Assembly: GCF_030347965.1 (NCBI RefSeq)
Contig: NZ_JAQIBD010000002.1
Coordinates: 248,001 to 312,000 of the forward strand
Length of the DNA: 64,000 nucleotides
Source of the DNA: Sulfurovum zhangzhouensis
GTDB taxonomy: Bacteria; Campylobacterota; Campylobacteria; Campylobacterales; Sulfurovaceae
Reading direction: 5' to 3'
The position numbers and the translations under genes are program-made. A model generated the notes under the pieces. That model ran no database searches. It worked only from the letters and a program-made list of their open reading frames with translations, and had not been told where the DNA came from. Below are positions 58,668-64,000 of the stretch, piece by piece (the first letter of the stretch is position 1; each line of letters starts with the position of its first letter).

Positions 58668-59431
58668 AACTTACATTCATTGGCAATGGCAATATGGCAA
58701 AAGCACTGATAGAGGGTATGGTAGGAAAGTACGAAATAGAGGTACTGGGCAGAAATGCGGCTTCCTTGGCCGCACTTCAAGAAAAGCTCCCTCAAATTAC
58801 GACTAAAGTGATGGATGAGACAGAAGATATCACAGGTAAACACATTATACTGGCAGTCAAACCTTACTCTCTTCCGGATCTCGCTCCTAAACTCAAAGGG
58901 GAAGCTGAAACTCTCTTTTCAGTATTGGCAGGGACTTCGATCGAGAGCCTAAAGTCACAGCTTCATGCAAAAAAGTTTATCAGAACGATGCCAAACCTTG
59001 GTGCAAGCTACCTTAAGTCTATGACAACAATAACAGGGGATATCTCACTTAAAGCAACTGCACTGGAGATCTTCAACAATATCGGTAGAACGCTGTGGGT
59101 AGCTACAGAGAATGAGTTGGATATCGCTACAGGGGTTGCCGGAAGCGGTCCTGCATTTTTGGCACTTGTTGCTGAAGCTTTGGCTGACGGAGCAGTCCAA
59201 CAAGGACTCAAACGTGCAGATGCCCAAGAGCTCGTAGCAGGACTTTTTGAAGGTTTTGCAGCACTGATTGCCAATGAAAACCCTGCATTGATCAAGGATG
59301 GGGTAATGAGCCCAGGTGGTACCACTGCAGCAGGTTATGCAGCACTTGAGAGAGGTAATGTACGTAATGGAATGATGGAAGCGATCGCTGATGCCTATGC
59401 AAAAGCCAAAGAACTTAAAGAAAAAAACTAA
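58664..59431 (+). CDS. proC: Pyrroline-5-carboxylate reductase
   Basis: 255 aa, last step of proline synthesis. NAD(P)-binding GNGNMAKALIEGM (6-18), then ILAVKPYSL, RTMPNLGA (near 107), and the C-terminal signature GVMSPGGTTAAGYAALERG (near 212-230). AAAGG lies upstream of the ATG. It is followed by ppnP (23 bp) and proA, so two proline genes flank a nucleoside phosphorylase. No proB (glutamate 5-kinase) in the window. Confidence 0.95.
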   Translation: MKLTFIGNGNMAKALIEGMVGKYEIEVLGRNAASLAALQEKLPQITTKVMDETEDITGKHIILAVKPYSLPDLAPKLKGEAETLFSVLAGTSIESLKSQLHAKKFIRTMPNLGASYLKSMTTITGDISLKATALEIFNNIGRTLWVATENELDIATGVAGSGPAFLALVAEALADGAVQQGLKRADAQELVAGLFEGFAALIANENPALIKDGVMSPGGTTAAGYAALERGNVRNGMMEAIADAYAKAKELKEKN

Positions 59432-59454
59432 ATAAACTATAAAAAGGTAAAACA

Positions 59455-59769
59455 ATGACAAAACTAGAAAATATCTCAATGATCAAAGAAGCAAACATTT
59501 ATTTTGATGGGAAAGTAACAAGCAGAGCGATCACTTTGGCAGACGGTACAAGACAAACATTGGGTGTGATGCTGCCTGGAGACTATACATTCAATACACA
59601 AGATGCAGAGATCATGGAGATGATGAGCGGAGAACTGGAGATCAGACTTCCGGGTGAAGAGTGGAAGACACTTCATACACCTGAAACATTCAACGTTCCA
59701 GCGAACTCGTCATTCGATCTTAAGATCAAGACAGTGACTGATTACTGTTGTACTTACGTTGAAGCATAA
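59455..59769 (+). CDS. ppnP: Pyrimidine/purine nucleoside phosphorylase (PpnP, cupin fold)
   Basis: 104 aa. Small cupin: ANIYFDGKVTSRAI, LGVMLPGDYTF, EIMEMMSGELEIRLPGEEW, FNVPANSSFDLK. This matches the DUF1255/PpnP family, which phosphorolyses several nucleosides. Length 95-105 aa is normal. AAAAAGG precedes the ATG. It lies between proC and proA, probably in one transcript. Confidence 0.93.
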   Translation: MTKLENISMIKEANIYFDGKVTSRAITLADGTRQTLGVMLPGDYTFNTQDAEIMEMMSGELEIRLPGEEWKTLHTPETFNVPANSSFDLKIKTVTDYCCTYVEA

Positions 59770-59778
59770 AGGAGCATT

Positions 59779-61014
59779 ATGGAGGCATTTTTAAAAGAAG
59801 CAAAAAACGCCAGCCGTATATTGATGACGATCAGCGGTGCTGAGAAGAAGAGAATACTCTTAGAAATGGCACAGGGGCTTAGAGACAACACACAAGCACT
59901 GATCAATGCCAATGCTTTGGATATGAAAGCCGGAGAGGAAAGTAACCTCTCATCATCTTTGATGGACAGACTCCTTCTGGATGAAAAAAGGATCGAAGCA
60001 ATGGCAGTGGCGATCGAGGAGATCGCTGCACTCAAAGACCCTGTAGGTCGTATCTTGGATGGATGGGTGACTGAAGATGGTCTGCATATGCAAAAGGTCA
60101 CTATACCTATCGGTGTAATCGGTATCATCTATGAAAGCCGTCCTAACGTAACCTCGGATACTGCAGCACTCTGTTTTAAGAGTTCAAACGTCTGTGTACT
60201 CAAAGGTGGGAAAGAAGCTCAAAACTCCAATGAGAGTATCGCTAAGATCCTTCAAGATGTTTTGGAAGCCAATGACCTTCCTCGTGCACTGATCTCTCTT
60301 ATCCCTGATGCATCAAGAGAAGGTGTGGACAAACTGATCAAAATGGACAAGTATGTAGACCTGATCATCCCAAGAGGCGGAGCGGGACTTATCAAACATG
60401 TCAGTGAAAATGCAACTGTTAGTGTGGTCAAACATGACAAAGGTCAATGCCATACCTATATCGATAAAGATGCCAACAGAGAAAATGCGATCAAGATCGC
60501 TATCAATGCCAAGGTGCAAAGACCGGGTGTCTGTAATGCGATGGAGACGCTTCTAGTAGACAGCAGTATCGCTGAAGAGATGCTTCCAAGACTCAAAGAA
60601 GCATTTGATGCAGCCCATACAGAGCTCAAAGGTGACAGTAGAACACAAGCGATCATCGATGTGGAACATGCAACGGATGAGGACTATGATACAGAGTATC
60701 TAGCAAATATCCTGAACATCAAAGTCGTAGACGGTGTTGAAGGTGCAATAGACCATATCGTTAGGTTTGGTTCAGGACACTCTGAAGCGATCATCACGGA
60801 AAATATCACAACTGCTGAGGAGTTTTTAAATGCTGTAGATGCTGCTGCAGTTTACGTCAATGCCTCTACAAGATTCACTGACGGTGGTGCATTCGGATTT
60901 GGTGCAGAAGTAGGTATCAGTACCAACAAACTGCATGCCAGAGGTCCTATGGGGATAGAAGGGCTTACTACCTATAAGTTCAAGATCTACGGAAACGGAC
61001 AGATCAGAGGATAA
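59779..61014 (+). CDS. proA: Glutamate-5-semialdehyde dehydrogenase
   Basis: 411 aa NADPH enzyme reducing glutamyl-5-phosphate. The aldehyde dehydrogenase fold is complete: IYESRPNVTSDTAALCFKS (near 116-134), IPRGGAGLI, catalytic Cys in QRPGVCNAMETLL (near 255), and the C-terminal GGAFGFGAEVGISTNKLHAR. AAAGGAG precedes the ATG, 9 bp after ppnP. A long hairpin ends the unit. Confidence 0.95.
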   Translation: MEAFLKEAKNASRILMTISGAEKKRILLEMAQGLRDNTQALINANALDMKAGEESNLSSSLMDRLLLDEKRIEAMAVAIEEIAALKDPVGRILDGWVTEDGLHMQKVTIPIGVIGIIYESRPNVTSDTAALCFKSSNVCVLKGGKEAQNSNESIAKILQDVLEANDLPRALISLIPDASREGVDKLIKMDKYVDLIIPRGGAGLIKHVSENATVSVVKHDKGQCHTYIDKDANRENAIKIAINAKVQRPGVCNAMETLLVDSSIAEEMLPRLKEAFDAAHTELKGDSRTQAIIDVEHATDEDYDTEYLANILNIKVVDGVEGAIDHIVRFGSGHSEAIITENITTAEEFLNAVDAAAVYVNASTRFTDGGAFGFGAEVGISTNKLHARGPMGIEGLTTYKFKIYGNGQIRG

Positions 61015-61027
61015 TTCTCGTGTACTG

Positions 61028-61070
61028 CATTAAAGTTTTTATGCCATTAATATACATAAAAACTTTAATG
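61028..61070 (+). terminator. Long perfect hairpin after proA
   Basis: Perfect 16-bp arms CATTAAAGTTTTTATG (61028-61043) and CATAAAAACTTTAATG (61055-61070), 11-base loop. It lies 14 bases past the proA stop. The stem is AT-rich and no T-run follows, so it may also be a mobile or regulatory repeat. Confidence 0.55.
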
Positions 61071-61163
61071 TCATATCTCACACTATAAAATCATACAATA
61101 CATCTACTCATATCAATAAAACATTCATAGTTTCACCTACACGAGTAGTATTGTCAATCTACA

Positions 61164-61172
61164 TGCTATAAT
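61164..61172 (+). promoter_or_regulatory. Extended -10 promoter of the nifJ-type gene
   Basis: TGCTATAAT at 61164-61172 is an extended -10 element (TG-n-TATAAT) with no good -35 at 17 bp. Transcription would start near 61179, 20 bases before the ATG, leaving just room for the AGGGGTG-type ribosome binding site. Confidence 0.5.
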
Positions 61173-61198
61173 AGGAAAATGACAAATAAGGGGTGTAG

Positions 61199-64000
61199 AT
61201 GAAGTCTTCAGTAGCAATGATAGATGGAAATGAAGCGGTTGCACGGGTAGCCTATAAGCTCAATGAGATCATAGCGATCTACCCTATCACCCCGGCCTCC
61301 CCCATGGGTGAACTAAGTGATCTCTATGCCATGCAGGGAGAAAAAAACATCTTTGGCACTGTACCTGAGGTCATAGAGATGCAAAGTGAAGGTGGTGCCA
61401 GCGGTGCGGTGCATGGTGCGCTTCAGAGCGGTGCTCTGACAACCACCTTTACTGCTTCACAGGGGTTGCTTTTGATGATCCCCAATATGAATAAGATCGC
61501 AGGTGAACTCACAGCTACGGTATTTCATATCGCAGCCCGCTCACTTGCAGCCCAGGGGCTCTCCATCTTCGGTGATCATACCGATGTGATGTCCGTACGC
61601 CAGACTGGATTTGCCATGCTGGATTCAAACTCTGTACAGGAAGCCCATGACTTTGCACTCATCGCTCAAGCTGCCACTCTCAAATCCCGTATCCCATTCC
61701 TCCATTTTTTTGACGGTTTTCGTACCTCACACGAGATCAACAAAGTCACCCTGATCGATGAGTCAACCATGAGTTCCATGATTGATGATATGATGGTCAA
61801 AGCACACAGAAAGCGTGCACTTACTCCTGACAATCCTTTCATACGCGGTACCTCGCAAAACCCTGATGTCTATTTCCAGGGTCGGGAAAGTGTCAACACC
61901 TATTATCAGCAGACTCCAGATATCGTACAGGAGGCTATGGATCAGTTTTCCAAGTTGACAGGACGAAGCTATCACCTCTTTGACTATGCCGGTTGTGATG
62001 ATGCAGAGTCGGTCATCGTGATCATGGGCTCAGGTGCTGAAGCCGTAGAAGAGTGTGTGAGATACCTCAATACCCAGGGTGAAAAAACAGGTGTGCTCAA
62101 GGTCAGGCTTTACCGTCCGTTTTCGATCAAACACTTCATCAACAGCCTGCCAAAAACCACCAAGCGTGTTGCAGTACTTGACCGCACTAAAGAACCCGGA
62201 GCTCTTGGAGAACCGCTCTATCTGGATATCGTCGGGGCTGTCAATGAAGCACTTGAAGAGGAGATGCTTGGCTTTGAAAGACCCCATATCATAGGCGGGA
62301 GGTACGGGCTCTCCTCCAAAGAGTTCACTCCTGCCATGGTCAAAGCCGTATTTGACGAGCTCAAAAAACCTCATCCAAAGAACCACTTTACCATAGGGAT
62401 ACATGATGATCTCACCCATACCTCACTAGAGTGGGACCATACCTTCACAATACCTGATGAGAAGACCTATGAAGCGATCTTCTTTGGACTGGGCTCTGAC
62501 GGGACTGTAGGGGCGAACAAAAACAGCATCAAGATCATTGGAACCCATACCGATCTTTTTGCACAAGGCTACTTTGTCTATGACTCCAAAAAATCAGGTT
62601 CGATGACCACCTCTCATCTCCGTTTCGGCCCTTCTGCAATACACTCAACCTATCTTATAGAGAAAGCTGACTTTGTAGCCTGCCACCAAAGTGTCTTTAT
62701 GGAGAAGTTCGACATTCTGCAGCATGCCAAAAAAGGAGCGGTATTCCTACTGAACTCACCGTTTGACCCTAAAGAAGTGTGGCGTCGTATGCCTCGTGTG
62801 ATCCAGGAAGAGATCATCCAAAAAGAGATCAAGTTCTATGTCATAGATGCCTACAGAGTAGCCAAAGAGTATGGGCTTGGCCGGCGCATCAATACGATCA
62901 TGCAGACCTGCTTTTTTAACATTTCCAAGATACTTCCGCTGGATGAGGCTATCCAAGAAATCAAAGCTTCCATCCAGAAAAGTTATGGGAAAAAAGGCGA
63001 TGCAATCGTTCAAAGCAACTTAGATGCGATCGACAGCACACTGGAGCATCTCTATGAGGTCTCTATTCCCAAGAGTGCAGAAAGTACCTTGCCTTTAGAG
63101 CGTGCCGTGAAAGGAAAAGTCAGTGAGTTTGTGGCCAATGTCACAGCACATCTGATCGAAGGCAAAGGGGATGAACTTGCTGTGAGCCAGATCCCGGCAG
63201 ATGGTACGTGGCCAAGCGGTACCACACAGTACGAAAAAAGAAATATCGCCCAGGAAGTACCGGTCTGGGACCCGGAGTCCTGTATCCAGTGTAACACCTG
63301 TGTATTTGTCTGTCCACATGCAGTTATCCGCTCCAAAGTCGTAGAAAACACTTCTCTTACACAAGCACCCGGACTTTTCAAGAGTATCAAAGCCAAAGGA
63401 AAAAACTTTAGTGAAGATGAGTCCTTTACGATACAGGTAGCAGTGGAAGACTGTACGGGATGCTCACTTTGTGTAGAGGTATGCCCGGGAAAAAACAAAA
63501 CCGATCCAAACCTCAAAGCGATCAATATGCGCCCACAGCACCCTATCAAAGAAGAAGGGATAGAAAACTGGGATTATTTTCTCTCTTTACCAAATTATGA
63601 CCGTTCAAAACTTGACCATAGCAAAGTCAAAGAGAGCCAGTTTTTGGAGCCGCTGTTTGAGTTTTCGGGAGCATGTCCAGGATGTGGTGAGACACCCTAC
63701 ATCAAGCTGGCAACACAACTTTTCGGTGACCGTATGATCGTAGCCAATGCAACGGGATGTTCTTCGATCTATGGAGGAAACCTTCCAACTACTCCTTGGA
63801 GTAAAAACAAAGAAGGACACGGGCCTGCATGGTCCAATTCACTCTTTGAAGATAATGCTGAGTTTGGACTGGGATTCAGGCTGACGATCGACAAACATGA
63901 GATACAGGCCAAAGAGCTGCTTGAAAAACTTTCAGACAGACTGGACAGCGCAATTGTTACAGCTATACTACAAGCTGAGCAGACAATAGAAGAAGAGATC
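61199..64000 (+). CDS. nifJ: Pyruvate:ferredoxin (flavodoxin) oxidoreductase, single-chain, partial
   Basis: The first 934 codons of an enzyme of about 1190 aa; it leaves the window. It interconverts pyruvate + CoA with acetyl-CoA + CO2 and reduced ferredoxin, and could serve the reductive TCA cycle. Domain order: domain I with YPITPASPMGEL (18-29) and the domain II/III region, the CoA part, then two 4Fe-4S motifs CIQCNTCVFVCP (near 695) and CTGCSLCVEVCPG (near 752), and the TPP domain start ACPGCGETPYIKL with NATGCSSIYGGNLPTTPW. All alpha, beta, gamma and delta parts are in one chain. GGGG is upstream of the ATG. Confidence 0.95.
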   Translation, partial: MKSSVAMIDGNEAVARVAYKLNEIIAIYPITPASPMGELSDLYAMQGEKNIFGTVPEVIEMQSEGGASGAVHGALQSGALTTTFTASQGLLLMIPNMNKIAGELTATVFHIAARSLAAQGLSIFGDHTDVMSVRQTGFAMLDSNSVQEAHDFALIAQAATLKSRIPFLHFFDGFRTSHEINKVTLIDESTMSSMIDDMMVKAHRKRALTPDNPFIRGTSQNPDVYFQGRESVNTYYQQTPDIVQEAMDQFSKLTGRSYHLFDYAGCDDAESVIVIMGSGAEAVEECVRYLNTQGEKTGVLKVRLYRPFSIKHFINSLPKTTKRVAVLDRTKEPGALGEPLYLDIVGAVNEALEEEMLGFERPHIIGGRYGLSSKEFTPAMVKAVFDELKKPHPKNHFTIGIHDDLTHTSLEWDHTFTIPDEKTYEAIFFGLGSDGTVGANKNSIKIIGTHTDLFAQGYFVYDSKKSGSMTTSHLRFGPSAIHSTYLIEKADFVACHQSVFMEKFDILQHAKKGAVFLLNSPFDPKEVWRRMPRVIQEEIIQKEIKFYVIDAYRVAKEYGLGRRINTIMQTCFFNISKILPLDEAIQEIKASIQKSYGKKGDAIVQSNLDAIDSTLEHLYEVSIPKSAESTLPLERAVKGKVSEFVANVTAHLIEGKGDELAVSQIPADGTWPSGTTQYEKRNIAQEVPVWDPESCIQCNTCVFVCPHAVIRSKVVENTSLTQAPGLFKSIKAKGKNFSEDESFTIQVAVEDCTGCSLCVEVCPGKNKTDPNLKAINMRPQHPIKEEGIENWDYFLSLPNYDRSKLDHSKVKESQFLEPLFEFSGACPGCGETPYIKLATQLFGDRMIVANATGCSSIYGGNLPTTPWSKNKEGHGPAWSNSLFEDNAEFGLGFRLTIDKHEIQAKELLEKLSDRLDSAIVTAILQAEQTIEEEI

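Overview
The window is 64 kb of a dense, AT-rich bacterial chromosome, most like a Campylobacterota (epsilonproteobacterial) genome of the Sulfurovum type. The reasons are the order aroQ - M24 peptidase - folK - flhF beside an aminofutalosine deaminase gene (as in Campylobacter and Helicobacter), a fused CcsBA cytochrome c maturation protein, a single-chain pyruvate:ferredoxin oxidoreductase, many small c-type cytochromes, and the protein style. The genus is an inference; there is no rRNA or tRNA gene here to test it.

Layout. 0-6 kb: mnmA, a small SpoA-like protein, flhF, folK, an M24 peptidase and aroQ on the minus strand, then a divergent aminofutalosine deaminase gene. 6-10.3 kb: a lone membrane-protein gene between two copies of a palindromic repeat, then a CAP-domain protein, a MetY-like sulfhydrylase, an Rrf2 regulator and a DUF4395 membrane protein. 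10.3-14.8 kb: a 146-bp inverted-repeat element, cytochrome c553, two paralogous Cys proteins without a haem motif, a monohaem protein, a histidine kinase/response regulator pair and a thioredoxin. 14.8-21.7 kb: msrA, then a richer-GC accessory block. It holds an exported catalase-like peroxidase, a small membrane protein, a CHAP amidase, two tandem exported coiled-coil paralogs and a class I aldolase. Three of its transcription units start from near-identical promoters. 21.7-25.9 kb: a gene remnant, several small Cys-rich proteins, acylphosphatase, an AT-rich lipoprotein gene between direct repeats, a COG2836 membrane protein and truD.

26-33.7 kb: a three-gene lipid-linked sugar transfer operon (GT2, LAB_N-type protein, ArnT-like transferase), a DegS-like protease, pirin, a membrane-anchored FMN glutamate-synthase-like protein and DoxX. 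33.8-43.5 kb: YjbQ, then CcsBA and a secreted OB-fold protein close to a seven-haem cytochrome of the NDLGMHC type, which lies between two paralogous MORN-repeat exported proteins. This last locus is the best candidate for an undescribed system: the cytochrome, its two MORN partners and a nearby maturation gene look like one periplasmic electron-transfer unit. 43.5-53.4 kb: housekeeping genes (polA, uvrA, a TSUP transporter, a dihydrouridine synthase, dksA-like, rlmH). 53.6-64 kb: a tyrosine phosphatase, a GDSL esterase, an EamA transporter, a DUF2237 protein, an FAD oxidase, a two-gene permease, proC-ppnP-proA, and the first 934 codons of a nifJ-type oxidoreductase running off the end.

No tRNA, rRNA, CRISPR array, transposase or integrase was recognised. 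Start codons were moved from the longest reading frame where a ribosome binding site or family length supports a later start; these cases are stated.
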